In this document: positions 22,753 through 38,866 of the stretch, piece by piece
Position numbering within the stretch: the stretch's first letter is position 1
Layout: each line of letters opens with the position of its first letter
Source: Blastocystis sp. Blastoise
Taxonomy: Eukaryota; Sar; Bigyra; Opalinata; Blastocystidae
Length of the DNA: 64,000 nucleotides
Assembly: GCA_039096225.1 (NCBI GenBank)
Contig: JBBPEB010000013.1
Location: 213,501-277,500, forward strand
Direction of reading: 5' to 3'
The notes under the pieces: model-generated
Seen by the model: the letters and a program-made list of their open reading frames with translations, nothing else
Database searches by the model: none
What the model was told of the DNA's origin: nothing
Program-made: the position numbers and the translations under genes

Positions 22753-23937
22753 TATGAAAATATATTATATAAAATATATAAAGAAATAAGTTTTGATAAA
22801 TGGAAAAAAACGATAGAAAAAAACACCACACTTTCAACAAAAAAATGAAATAATCATGATTATCCTATTTTTTATACAGTATTTTTCATTTTTTTTAATC
22901 ATTTTTTTATATAAAATTATTATGAATTATTATGCAAGTAATAAAGACTTTTTGTTAAACTATTTATTATATGAGCTCGCCTCTAGTATATTAATTTGAA
23001 GAACTAGTTTTGATGTTATAACATAATTGAAGACAACACAATTAAAGAGTTTTAATCGCAGAAATGAATAGTTTTATAGATAACAATCAATAATTTTTAT
23101 TATGATTAAAAATTAATAGAAACAATTAATTTTAAAAAGTTGTTACATGTGTTATTAAACCAAAAAGTTGGAAAGAATGAGAAAAAAACAAAGTGCTAAA
23201 CTATATATATATGTGTATAAAATAAGGTTACAGTCATAATTTTAATTTATCACAAAAAAGTTCAAAAGAATTAATTAATTTAGAATTTTAAAAAAATATC
23301 TATGCTACCCAATAAGAAAATAATAAAAAGAAGAAGAATATGGAATAGGAAAAGAAATAGCATGTATATCATAAGATTCTATGAAGTAGAGCTAGACATG
23401 GTTTATAAAAAATAGAAAAAGGATAATAATAAAAAAAAATTGAAAAAAGGATAATTATTATATAAAAAAAGTGTTATGTTTATTGCCATATTATTCGCAA
23501 GTTCACAAGAAAAATGTAAATAATAAATATAATTGATGAAACGGAAAAAAATAAATATTATGAATATTATGATACAAAAAGAAAAGAATATTAATAAATT
23601 ATATTTATAGTCTCATAATATAAGCATATAAATAGAAAAAAGAATAGAAACAAATAAAAATTGTAAAAATTAGAATAGAAACAACATATAAACAAATAAA
23701 AATAAAATATATTTATAACATGATTATAAAAGATAATATAGAAATCCATTTTAGAGAGTTCCATTTGAGAAAATGTGAAAAAGCAATAATTCTCAACAAT
23801 ATATATATATAATAGTATAGATATATGTAAATCAATAAATGTATAGAATATATAATAGAATATATAAAATTATATATATATATATATAATATTATATATT
23901 ACAATTTGATTTATAAATTAAAAAACAAAAAAGATAA
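22753..23937. other. Upstream region of eIF2-gamma
   Basis: A long AT-rich spacer reaching to the 3' end of the next minus-strand gene. No coding, RNA or repeat element was recognised. Confidence 0.5.
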
Positions 23938-25687
23938 TTAAATAAAAAAACTGACATTTCTTGCTTGATCTACAGGGAATATGAAATCGGGTGTAGTATA
24001 AGGATATAAACAATCTCTTAATTCTTTCATATTATGTGCGAATTGATAAGTATTAAAAGGAGTTCGATTTTGTTTTAAATATTCATTTGCTAAATCGTTA
24101 TCCATAGGTAATTTCTTAAGACAAAAAAATCTAAATTTATTGACTTCTTCTTCTTGATTTAAAAATGGACAAAAAGAAGGTGATTCATGCATAATATATA
24201 TAGGACCATTAAGAGGTGTAGAAATACGAAAAGCTCTTCCTTCATCACTTTTCCCTTGTACACTATAAAAATTAGCAGAAAATAACTTTGAATTTGCAAA
24301 CCATCTAAATTTAAGTGTATTTGTAGCTAATGCTTTTGGTAAAATACGTTTTAAGGCTAATTGATCATCACCCATTCTTCTGTCATCTAAAGAAGCATAA
24401 AATAAATTACGAAAAAAATGTTTAGTTCTTGGATTCCAATTAAATAGAATAGCATGACCACTACAAAATAATTTATCAACAGTACGTGTTGTACAGGAGA
24501 AATCTACTCCACTAGATTTAAAATAATCTAATATAAGTGTAGCAGCATTAGGTAAACAGAAAGTAGAAGAAGCATCTAAAGCTAATGTTGTTTGAAAAGG
24601 AGTAAAACCATAATATAATAATCGAGTACGAAATTGACGATTGGACGTTTGATAAAAAGAATCAGAAACGCCATGAAATAAATGATGTGGAGGAATAACA
24701 ATGATTTTAATTCGATCTGGAGGGATTATGTCACGTGGATGAGACACCATTATACATACAGTAATCTAAAAAGAAATATTTATAAATATAGTATTTATAA
24801 TTATAATAATCATATATATAATATATATATATATAATACTAAATAAACTATATAAAAGATAACAATAATGAACTATAATAGAAAAACTCCAAGAAAATTA
24901 AATATATATAATATATATAATATATATATAAATATAAATATATATATATACTAATTTATCAACAGAAATCATGTGAACAGCCGTAGTAAATGCTTGATCA
25001 AAAAAACGATCTGCTGAAGTAATATCACTACTATAAGCAAATAATAATACTCCTTGTCCTTTCTTTACACGACTATCTAATGTTTTATAACCAGATTTAT
25101 AAGCATCTTCTACTTGGTAATAATTCTGTTGATCATAATAAAAATCAATAATATCCTATATTCATATGAAAACATAAATTATAATATATATACAATATTA
25201 GACAGATAAACAGAAAAAAAAAAGAAATAATAGTATAAGGTAAGTAATATGAAACAACATATCTAGATAAGAATTTCAGTCATACTTGATATTTCTTGGC
25301 TTTTTCTTCAAGTGCTTCTACTTCTTTTTTTAAATTATTATAATAATAATTCATTTTTGCTATAGACGTTGTATCATTTGGTTCTTGTTTTGACCAAGCA
25401 TATAATTCAATATCTGTACGTAGTGTAGATCCATTATTGTTAATGAATTGAAATATTTGAGAGAAACGATTTGGATTCAATTCCTAAAATTAAAATAAAA
25501 TAATAGAATGATCATAAAAATATCATATATTCATTCGACTATATCCTATATATATAGATACATTGTAAAAAGTTAAAGATCCTTTAGAAATTTTGATATT
25601 AAAAATACTAATCAACATCGAAAGAACAAGAAATCCACCGACTGCAATCAGTACTGTTCGTATTCGAATTCTTATATAGGGTTTCAT
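23938..25687 (-). CDS. Second type II membrane glycosyltransferase-like protein
   Basis: Four exons, starting ATG 25685-25687 and stopping at 23938-23940, about 415 residues. The N-terminus KPYIRIRIRTVLIAVGGFLV is a positively charged signal anchor (TM about residues 11-29), followed by an alpha-helical stem (EVEALEEKAKKYQ). The catalytic-looking part is one long exon. It has IKIIVIPPHHLFHG, a run TLALDASSTFCLP that sits where GT-A enzymes have a DxD-type strand, GHAILFNWN, and a clear RRMGDDQLALKRIL segment, typical of the acceptor or second-Asp region in nucleotide-diphospho-sugar transferases. Probably a Golgi enzyme, from architecture and motif order rather than a named family match. The DxD is replaced by DAS, so activity is uncertain. 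Confidence 0.6.
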
Positions 25688-26727
25688 GGAATTAAATGGT
25701 TAAAACAGATGAAAAAATTCAATACTTTGGCTATTGAAAAACAAAGATAAGAATCCATGATTTATCTAATTACCTTTAAATGAAGAATCTGATTCTCCAC
25801 AATTATTTACATAAAGAACACTTAGATTTGCTAAATAAACACGATTCTATTCGACAACATGATTTTGATCCTGAAATTATTCCATGATTATTGCTAAAGA
25901 AGAAAAAAACGTTCATTTAAATAATTCCCGTGATTCATTCCATATAATCAATCCAAAAATAATATTTCCCTAGAATTTGTGATTCATATATATATATTTA
26001 TTAAAGAGAGAATCCAAATCTTGTTATATAGAGTTATCGGGCAAATAATTGATAAATAGTTATTTTATGAATCAAATCATTTATTGAAAGAAGTATTAGG
26101 ATATTAACTAAATAATAAAAAACAAAAATAGCCGACATGATAAGATATTTGAGTGGTAAAAAAGACTTTTGATAATTCTATACTATAGAATAGAGTTCCA
26201 GATATGAATATCTTTAATAGTTTTTTCATAGGTTAAAAGATTTGAACAAGTTTTAAAATGAAGAAAAGAAAATAATCGAATTCTGTCATTTTATGCATCC
26301 CAATAAAACCTAGACAATTGTGAGACAGAAGAATCTTTGAATAAGCTAGATTAACAATAAATATTATTCACTAATTATCAACAAGATATTATTTTTATCA
26401 GTTCTTATGATTAATCAATAAATTTTTTTCATTAAAGGTCAACTATTCATGAATCATAAAATATATTGTCTAATCCGTGTACCATGCAATGTTCACCTTG
26501 ATTATTAAAGAAATTATTATACTTATTTTTTGAGAATAAGATATGTAAACTATAATATTAGCATAAACTAATTAATTAAAAAGTTTTTCTTTGGAAAAAC
26601 GAACATAAAAAAAACTCAAAAAAAAAGAAAAAAAAACTGAGAAAAATTCGTGGTTCTTTACGTGTACTTACCTGTTGTACAGAAATAAATTTTTTTATTT
26701 AGTATTTTTTTTGTGTGATCTATACAA
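25688..26727. other. Divergent promoter region
   Basis: Shared by the second glycosyltransferase-like gene (-) and the coiled-coil gene (+). It contains aattcccgtgatt at 25923-25935. No long microsatellite. Confidence 0.5.
25923..25935 (-). promoter_or_regulatory. Candidate promoter element aattcccgtgatt
   Basis: The reverse complement of the 13486-13498 element, about 236 bp upstream of the ATG at 25687. Inference only. Confidence 0.25.
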
Positions 26728-29208
<2,481 letters not shown>

Positions 29209-30152
29209 ATAACAACAATATATATATATATAACTTATTTTATATACTTATATACATTTATTCATATTTATTATTATTTTTTGTCTTCTTGTTTCTCTAT
29301 TTATTGTTTTCTTCTAGTATATATATAATATATATACTTTAATATTATTTTTTTGTCTATTTTGTGATACCAACGATATTTTTGGTTCATTTACTTTAAT
29401 ATTTATATAATATATTATTACAGTTGACTGTTTTTTCAGTAACTGTACAATTATATATATATATATATATATATATACATAACGTGTAAATCTATATATT
29501 TACTAACTTTTTTTTTGTAAATATTTTTGAATCCTATTTTTAATTTATTATGGATACTCATGTTTTTTATATGTTAATCAATCTTTTTTGTTTTTGTTCT
29601 ATTGTTTATATATAGTTTTGTTATCCAAATAAATAAGTAATAAATATCTTATAGATGTATCAAATCATTATTGCGTATATCAACATATTTTTTGGTTTAA
29701 AATATAATTTTATCTTTTAAATAATTGAATATCAAATATTGATTTCTTTTCACTTTTATAATAAAAATATGCAATCATCATTTAAAATACTCAATGTGCA
29801 ACAAAATTTTTGAATAAAACATTTTCAACATATAAATATATATATATATATGTTTCATTTATAATATCAATCAATAAAATAATATGAAATCAATAAATTT
29901 TTATTTAATTAAATATTTTAATATATATACATACAATATTTAATATAGAACACGTTCAAAACAAATAATACAAATATATAAATAACAATTTAAAAGCTAA
30001 AAACGAAAAATTGAAAAGAAAAAAAGAAATAACATAAAAAAAAGAAATCATAAAAATATTTAAAAAATGTATCAAATGAAATCAATAGTTTATATTATAA
30101 AGAAATAGAATTATTGACATAAAATATAATAAGAATATTAATTATATATATG
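29209..30152. other. Convergent spacer
   Basis: The 3' flanks of the coiled-coil gene (+) and the lipid kinase gene (-). AT-rich with short TA runs; nothing recognised. Confidence 0.55.
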
Positions 30153-30330
30153 TTAGTTTTCGCTATACATATATAAAGCTCCTTCTAAAACTTGCATATA
30201 TAATTTATTTTTATATTTATATTCTTCTCCATCAATATTAACAACGTTTTCTCCTTCATTATATATAAAGACATCTTTACACTATATATATATATATATA
30301 TATTTGCTAATTGTTATTATATTATTATAA

Positions 30331-30392
<62 letters not shown>

Positions 30393-31186
30393 AATAATAA
30401 TAATAGATTACCTTATCATATGTCATAAGCTTTGATTTCATTGGATTACCAGCAACGTATCGTCCAATCAAACCGCATGTATCAATTACACCTCCTTCTC
30501 TAGCTATTAATATATCAATACATCCATCAGAACAATGGCAATATTTGGCATCTATAATAGTATATTATATATATATATAGAGATTAGTAATAATAAATAT
30601 AATAGGTATAATAATAAGTATAATAATATACCATAAGGAGCATTAACACAGACACCTATAGTAATATAATCACTTTCTTCTTCCTGCCATGTCCCAAGGG
30701 AATTCTCTAATGTTCTATAGATATGTATAATAATAACAATAATAATCATATATATATAAATATATATATACATATCTCTAGTACAACCAAAGATATCCCA
30801 TCCCGAACTATCGTTATTAAATATATAATTATAATCATTATCAGGATTTGATTCACATGCACGTGAATAGACATGATCACCCCATGTGGGAAGGGAACAC
30901 AAACATGAATAATTATCATTATAATCAACATCACTAGAAAGAATAATAACATAAAATATAGAAAAATATATATTACTATATATATATACTTTTCATCATA
31001 TTTTTGTGATGATTGTTTTTCATCTATATATTAATATAGAATTAAAATAATACAATAAAATATATATATATATATATATATATACTCATATATATGTTAT
31101 GAATACATCGAAGTGGTTTTTGAAGAGATATATACTGACCTTCTTTACATATAGGGCAACCAACTCTATATATATATATATATAAG

Positions 31187-31218
<32 letters not shown>

Positions 31219-31439
31219 ACTTATCTCGTTTGCATTTTTTCATCATTTTACTGGATTTATTTGGATTAATAGGTAACTATATATATATATAATTTTAAAA
31301 TAAAATATAAGTATCTATATACATATTTTAAAGTAGCGTGATGTTTCTGTCTGTTAAGAAGCCCCCATTTCATCTAACAGAATATATATATATATTTAAT
31401 ATATATAAAAATAATATTACTAAATATTTCTATTAAATG

Positions 31440-31512
<73 letters not shown>

Positions 31513-31635
31513 TTTAAGACATCCATATCGTAGACATTTATATTTTCTGAATTCCTCGTAATCTTGAACCATGTCTCCTCCTACACCCCAAACAACACCA
31601 CATATACAATACTTTATACGAATATCCTCATTCTC

Positions 31636-31676
<41 letters not shown>

Positions 31677-32188
31677 CTTTATTATTGTCTTTATTATTAT
31701 TATTATTATCACTATCTTCATTATTATTATCTTCATTATTATTATCTTCATTATTATTTGCATTTTTATTTGATTTATCTTTATTATTATTGGATTCATC
31801 ATGAACACAAACATTATGATCTTCAAAATGATTGGCTGATTCCATATTATTCTCTATTTCATTTTTATTATTGACCATTTCATTATTATCTGTAGAATTA
31901 TTTAATGAAACACTAGGAATACTTTTATCTATATCTATATCTATATCTATATCATTATTTTTATTATTATTATGGTGTTCATTATTTTTATTATTATTGT
32001 TTTCATTACTATTCTTATTTTCTATATTATTACTAGATTCTTCTGGTCCCTCAAATCCCTCTTCCATTTCCGCGGGACCATCTTCCCCGTAAATATATTG
32101 AGCATTAAATAACGAAGAATTAGTATTCACATTATTCTCATTTTCTTTATCCTTTTTATTATTATTATTATCCTTATTATTTATATTC

Positions 32189-32223
<35 letters not shown>

Positions 32224-32335
32224 TATATTTTTATCCTTATTATTATTACCATTATTATCATCGTTATTATCATTATTATTATCATCATTATTATTATTAT
32301 TATCTTCATTATTATTATGATTATTATTATTATTA

Positions 32336-32372
<37 letters not shown>

Positions 32373-33365
32373 CCTTCGATTCCACTTTATTAATATTCAT
32401 ATATTTTGTATCCTTTTGAATTATATTATTACACATATAATCTTCAGTAATTGTAATTGTTTGAATCGATTTCCGAGGTATTAAAGCAGGCTTAATTATT
32501 TCTTTAGAGACATTCCCACGGTTATCTTGATCTGCAAGAATCTTTTTATTTGTTTCATCCAAAGAATATGTGTATGGGTTAAATTTATTTTCAATATTAT
32601 ATAAATTTACATAATTCATACCATTTTTATTATTATTATTATTATCATTACTACCTGTTCCATTTGAATTTGGATGATTTGAAGAATATATATTAGTATT
32701 ATTATCAAAACAACAACAAGACGTATTTGAATCTTGATATTTTGGTTCATTTTCAGCAGCTAAATTCATATACTGATTTTCAACAGGAAGACGTTCACAA
32801 CAACATAATAAAGCATCATTTGATTGGTTATCCATTGTGTTTAATTGTGTTTCTGATGCGTCATGAGGAGTATCACTGATACAAAGATTTTGATTGGATA
32901 CAAATGATTTATTTACTAATAATTCATTATACTCTTTTTCTTTTATTTGTTTCTTTTCTTTTTTTATATTAACATAACAACAATTACAGCAACATTTATC
33001 TGTATTCATTAATTCATCATTAATATTAACATCTTTACTTGATAATTGATAACAGTTACAGCAACAATGGGTCACTTCATGATTCATATATTCAACATTA
33101 TAAGTATCTCTACTAATACTACTTGTATTATAACAACATTTACAATAACAACTATTCTTTTTATCATTACTATTATTATATAAATTACTATATAAACTAC
33201 CACGATCTCTATATAAAGAACCACTTAAACTTGAATTTTCAGAATAATTACGTGAATTTGATGTTCTCATTTCATTTTGAGATATTAAGTCCAAATTATT
33301 TAAAGATATACCATTATTCTCAATTTCTTCTACACATAAACTTGTATTTAATATTGATTCTTCCA

Positions 33366-33449
<84 letters not shown>

Positions 33450-33640
33450 CTGAAATATTATTATTATTATTATTATTATTATTATCATAGTCTTGTTGGT
33501 TTATACGTATAATATCTTGATCTTCAAGACAATCTGTTATTTGTGAAGGTAGAGGCGTAGATTTATATAGATGTCCCTTAGGAGAATGAATAGGAGAAAT
33601 AGATAACGTAGAAACTGGAACAGATACAGATAATGTTGGA

Positions 33641-33708
<68 letters not shown>

Positions 33709-33788
33709 AAATATAATTAATATAATTAATATTAATATATTAATATATATACGGGCTAAATCACCATTTAAAGTATATTTATTGTTAA

Positions 33789-33848
<60 letters not shown>

Positions 33849-34621
33849 GATGATGTCTCTTTTTATGATTCTTCTTTTCTTGATAATAACAAGATTTGCA
33901 GCAGCATCCTAAGGCACCGTTATGTTGAAGATCCGATGTATCTAGAATAGTATATAGAATAATTTTATAGTTATAGCATATATATATAAATATATTTACC
34001 TATTTTTCCAGATATATTTTTAATTGGTTTTACATATGAATTATCAAAACAGCATCGTTGTACTTCATAATAAGCATCTAGATTATATAAATATAATAGT
34101 AGTTCTAATATAATAATTTTTATAAAATAAAAAACATAAAAATATATAAAGAAAATGTAATGTAATATATATATATACTCTTTTCAAAAGTAGATAAATC
34201 ATTTAGTATTTGAGAATGTGCTTGAATCATCATGGACTCAAATGCACTAGTAGATATATTATTATTTATATCATCATCATTATTTGGATTTAATAATATA
34301 TATTCATTGTCATCATTTAATATATATACATATTTATTACAACAATAAGTAGCTTTAGGTTTTCTTTTTATAAGTTTATTATTATTAGAATCATTATTAT
34401 TATCTAAGTATTTCTCTATTAATTGAGAAGGTTTATGGTGGTCACAACAACATAATTCTAATTTATACGTGTTTTTACTATTATAACAGCATTTACAACA
34501 AGAATGTACTTCTATATCATCTTCTACTGGGATTTCTGAAGAATTATCATTATCATGGATTGAGAGAGGAATAGAATTAGATGAATTCATATCACAATCA
34601 TTACGTAAAAGACTTGAAGTT

Positions 34622-34711
<90 letters not shown>

Positions 34712-37700
34712 GTATTAGTATTATTAGAATTATTATCATTATTATTATCATTATTATTATTATTATTAGAATTATTATTATCTTCTAAAAGAAGAGGAGT
34801 GTTTAAAGAATTTTGTTTTGATCGACAGAAGAGCCAATCAAAGCATGTTCGTTGAGCAGGATCACGTGACATATGTTTCTCATTTATATTGTTATTATCG
34901 TTATCTTTATCTTTATTATTATTATTATTATTATTATCCTTATTATTATCCTTATTATTATTATTATTATCACTATTATTATTATTTGAATTAAAATAAT
35001 CATGATAAATAAGAGATGGAGATTGATCAGGTAATAAATTCGATTGAATAGAATTATTATTAATAGTATTTAAAGAAGATATATTATTATTATTACTCTT
35101 TCCTTCTATAGCGTTCTCTATAGATGAAGGTATAGTATTAATATTAGCACGTTGTTGAATACCATCAAAATCAATATTAGGAGAAGATTGAGGAGGAATA
35201 GGATAGAAACTAGATTCTTGATTTGATGTAAGTATATTATAAGTAGAATCATTTAAAGAATAAGAAGAAGAAGAACCATCTAAACGATTTAAATTACTAT
35301 TTGTACTTGTAGATAAATGAGATGATAAAAGTATATCTGTAGATGAAATAGAATGATCTGTTATAATATCATGAGAAAGAATAGGGAGAAGTGGAGGAAG
35401 AAGATTTGAAGATGTTGAGATAGGTGAAGAAATATTAGGAATAATAGTAATAGCTTTATTATTTCTATTAGGAAGAGGAGGAAGAGGAGGAGGAAGAAGA
35501 GGAGGAAGAGGAGGAAGAGGAGGAAGAGGAGGAGGAGGAGGAAGAGTATTTATATCAACTCCAGTAGCTAGAGGTGGAGGAAGAATAAAAGTATTTTTAT
35601 TAGCATTTTTAGTATCATCAATAATTATATCCTTTGAATTTTTATTGATAATAAGAGTTTGTAAAGAAGACTCAAGAGAAGATTGGCATATAGTTTCTTC
35701 TCCTTTATTATTATTATTGTCAATAGGGGAAGATAAAGAGTCAATAGTTTCGAGTTTAGTATGATTAACAGTATGTATATCTATAGGTACAGAAGAAGAA
35801 GAGGATGAAGAGGATATATATATATTATTAGCTAAAGGTGATGTTGATAGAGTAATAGGAATATAAGAGATATCATGATTATCTAGAGAAGACGGATAAG
35901 ATGTATTTATAATAGCAGAAGGAAAAGAGGGAGAAGTATAACGAGATATCATAGATGAAGTAATAGGACTTCGTGTTAAAGATGAAGGTGACAATCGTAT
36001 ATTCTTAGATATATCATCTATATTCTCTATATTCTTAGATATATCATCTATATTCTCTATATTCTTAGATATATCATCTATATTCTCTATATTCTTAGAT
36101 ATATCATCTATATTCTCTATATTCTTAGATATATCATCTATATTCTCTATATTCTTAGATATATCATCATTATTCTCAGATATATCATCATTATTCTCTA
36201 TATTCTTAGATATATCATCTATATTCTCTATATTCTTAGATATATCATCTATATTCTCTATATTCTCAGATATGTTTTGAGAAGAAGAAGAAACAGGTAT
36301 AGATGTAGATATGTCTTCAAAAGATGGCATAGATACTTTTGTAGAAATCTCTAAAATATTCTGAGAAGATGATGAATTCCCGTTATTATTTCTATCTCCA
36401 TTTTGATCTTCATCAATTGATTCTTCATATTGTAATAATGGTGTTCGAATAGAATTCTTTTCATCCAGATTTTTTGATGAATGTTTAAATAGAGATGAGA
36501 AAGAAGATAAAGGACATTTTTTGGATTTCTCTTCTTCCTTCTCCTTATCATCGTGTATATTTTGTTTTATACTCTTAGCATTATTCATAGAATCATTTTC
36601 ATGTAGAATAATATCTTTTATTCCTTTTGTTTCTTCTCTATCTTTATCTATATCACCTTCACTATTTTTCTTAGCAACCGTTATTTCTTCTTCTTTTTCT
36701 TCTTCTACCTGTATATTTAATGGAGAACCAATCTTTTCAGATATATTCAGCTTTTTCTGATTATCATCTAATAAAATAATATCTTTCTGTTTACTACATG
36801 GCCAACAAGATGATGATATTTGTTGTTTCTCTTTATTTTTAGAAATAACTTCTTCCTCTTGTTTTTCATTCTCTTTAGAAATCACTATTTTATCTTGTTT
36901 TTCTTCTTTTCTCTGCGTATCATCAGATATAACTTGAGGAATAGATGTAGAATGAATATCATCAGGTATATTACCACCTGCTTCGACTTTTATAACATCC
37001 ATGATTCGAAGCTTATTCTAAATATATATATAGTATATTAATTATATATAGAGAAGAATCAATAAAAGATATATAAAGTATATTATTTATATATAGAGAA
37101 GAATCAATAAAAGATGTATATATAGTATATTATTTATATATATAGAATAATCAATAAAGATATATAAAGTATATTATTTATATATATAGAATAATCAATA
37201 AAAGATATATAAAGTATATTAATTATATATATACAATTATCAATAAAGATATATAAAATATGTTAATTATATATATAAAAGAATCAATAAAGATATATAA
37301 AGTATATTAATTATATATACTTTAATAAGACAATAGCATGCTGTTTCCGGTGTTGTAATACCAGCACTACCTGCAATAGCATTCTGTGTTCCCGCGGGAA
37401 TATTACATATAGGTATATAAATTAAGGAGATTTAAAAAGGAATCAAAGAAAATAATATAATTAATACTATAGAGATTATAGAGATGAAACAAGAAAAAAG
37501 GTAGTATTTAATAATAAGTATAATAATAATAGACTGGATTAATAGTAGAATAATATTATAGATAATGATAATATAGTAAAAAGTATCCTAACTAACTATA
37601 TTATAAATATATAAAAGATATGAGTATAAGTAATAGCATAGCAAGCATCTTTTCTCATATAAAGTCCATTAACAAATTGATTGACCATACCATCTCCTGA

Positions 37701-38366
37701 TACAAGAATAACTCCCTCATATTGGGAGGGATCATGCTTTATACCTAAATCACGTGCATGCTCTATATATATATATATTTATAATATTTATATATAATAC
37801 TACAAGTGTATAGAAGAAGAATATATAAAAGAAAATAATAATACTTATAAAAATAAAAAAGTACTCTATATATAAAAATAAACATATTGATAATAATATA
37901 TATATATATACCTCTATAATGAGTGAATTCGACATCAATTTGAAGTCCAGCTATTTGTAGAACTGGTAAAATACGTTCATTAAATATATGTTGAGCAGTA
38001 CCATGTCCCCCGTGGGGATTAATGATTACTTTATAACGTTTCCATCGTTTTAATGCATCTATAGATATATAAATATACATATGTATAGTACATCAAATAT
38101 AATAATAAATTGAATCTAAAAAAATAAAAAATAATTGATAAAAATAATGATTATTATATAAATAGATAATTAATGAAAAAAAAATAACATAAAAATAATA
38201 ATAATTATAAAATATAATAACAATATATAATATATATACTATCTCCTAAATCTACAACAACTCCAGGTCTCTCAACTGACTTTTTACTTTGCATTCGATC
38301 TAGATCTAAAGCCTTCCGAAGTATTAATAACCATTTCTGACAATCAGAATCTACATATATATAAAA

Positions 38367-38397
<31 letters not shown>

Positions 38398-38866
38398 CTT
38401 ACCTGTATTTGTATAAAAACGTAATTTTCTCCATACTCGACTTCTACTATCTATATATATATATTTATATTCAATGAATAAACTATAATATAAACATAAG
38501 CAAATACTTTTTCCTGTTCGTGGAAAGATATGAACTACAAATTGAGACGATTTATTTGAATGAACAGCGATAATATCATCTAAAGCAACCCTATAAAATA
38601 GAAAAGAATAATACATAAATAATCAAAATAATATAAATAAAAAATACTTCCAATCTTTCCAAGATAAAGTAATACCATCAAAGGAAAGTTGTTGCTATAT
38701 TTAGAAAAATAGATTAATGATTCTATTGAACAACATTATATACCTTTTTCGTTCCAAAAATAATCTCTGTTGAAAAGTTTAATTCTGATGAACTGACAAA
38801 ACTAGATTCATCTTGAGAAAAAGAACCTCCATGATGTAAGATATCAGAAAACACATTACCATCCAT
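30153..38866 (-). CDS. Sphingosine/ceramide-kinase-like lipid kinase with giant insertion
   Basis: Start ATG 38864-38866, stop 30153-30155; more than 2,200 residues. The N-terminus is PH-like as in CERK (FDGITLSWKDWKVALDDII ... KWLLILRKALDLD). The DAGK-type catalytic fold follows: YKVIINPHGGHGTAQHIF, THYRGHARDL-like HARDL, VSGDGMVNQFVNGL, IPAGTQNAIAGS, IMDVIKVEAGG. The fold resumes about 5.3 kb downstream with CGVVWGVGGDMVQDYEEF, KYKCLRYGCLKMKWGLL, WDIFGCTRD, HCSDGCIDILIAREGG, and ends with NIDGEEY, the conserved Asp-Gly-Glu. Between lies an insertion of about 1,650 residues. Changes from consensus: Glu to Gln in SGDGxxxQ, and Gly to Gln in GTQN. One intron is AT-AC type. Known family role: phosphorylates sphingoid bases or ceramide at membranes. 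The exact substrate cannot be told. Confidence 0.8.
30337..30386. repeat. (TA)n in lipid-kinase intron
   Basis: A pure TA tract between the last two exons. Confidence 0.9.
31443..31511. repeat. (TA)n in lipid-kinase intron
   Basis: A pure TA tract adjoining the GTATATAT donor after the exon ending RYGCLK. Confidence 0.95.
33366..33484 (-). repeat. Coding triplet array, poly-Asn in lipid kinase
   Basis: TTA on the plus strand, AAT on the sense strand, continuous with the flanking reading frame (QQDYDNN ... NMEESIL). Confidence 0.85.
33643..33692. repeat. (TA)n in lipid-kinase intron
   Basis: A pure TA tract ending at the acceptor before the exon that begins PTLSVSV. Confidence 0.9.
35998..36272 (-). 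repeat. In-frame 30-bp minisatellite (DISKNIENID)n
   Basis: About nine copies of a 30-base unit, in frame, with one shorter and variant unit (DISENND) in the middle. Confidence 0.95.
37030..37315. repeat. ~45-bp tandem repeat in lipid-kinase intron
   Basis: About six degenerate copies of a unit containing gaatcaataaaagatatat and a ttatatata run fill the intron. Confidence 0.85.
37413..37621 (-). other. Candidate U12-type AT-AC intron (209 nt)
   Basis: The sense strand begins ATATCTTTT (one mismatch to ATATCCTTT) and ends TATAC. TCCTTAA lies 9 nt before the acceptor, close to the U12 branch consensus TTCCTTAAC. Splicing gives ACTTATACTC joined to CTATATGTAATATTCCC, a phase-1 codon CCT, producing TYTPICNIPAGTQNAIAG, which restores the nucleotide-binding region of the kinase. 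No GT-AG pair preserves it. Confidence 0.75.

Larger units (their letters stand above)
31640..36990 (-). other. Low-complexity, Cys-cluster insertion within the lipid kinase
   Basis: Coding sequence inserted between the strand IMDVIKVEAGG and CGVVWGVGGDM; human SPHK1 has only a short loop there. Reading in protein direction it contains an acidic Lys/Glu region, the 30-bp minisatellite, a Pro-rich block (PPPPPLPPLPPLPP, 35467-35546), Ser-rich stretches, poly-Asn runs and repeated Cys clusters such as CCKCCYN, CCCKSCYY, CYCKCCYN, CCCNCYQ, CCCNCCY, CCCERLP and CCCFDNN. The four coding exons keep one frame across their introns. Confidence 0.75.

Noticed and set aside
34120-37002. Two separate low-complexity genes (31420-33366 and 34120-37002)
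   Set aside because: Splice phases link both to the upstream and downstream halves of the lipid-kinase fold.
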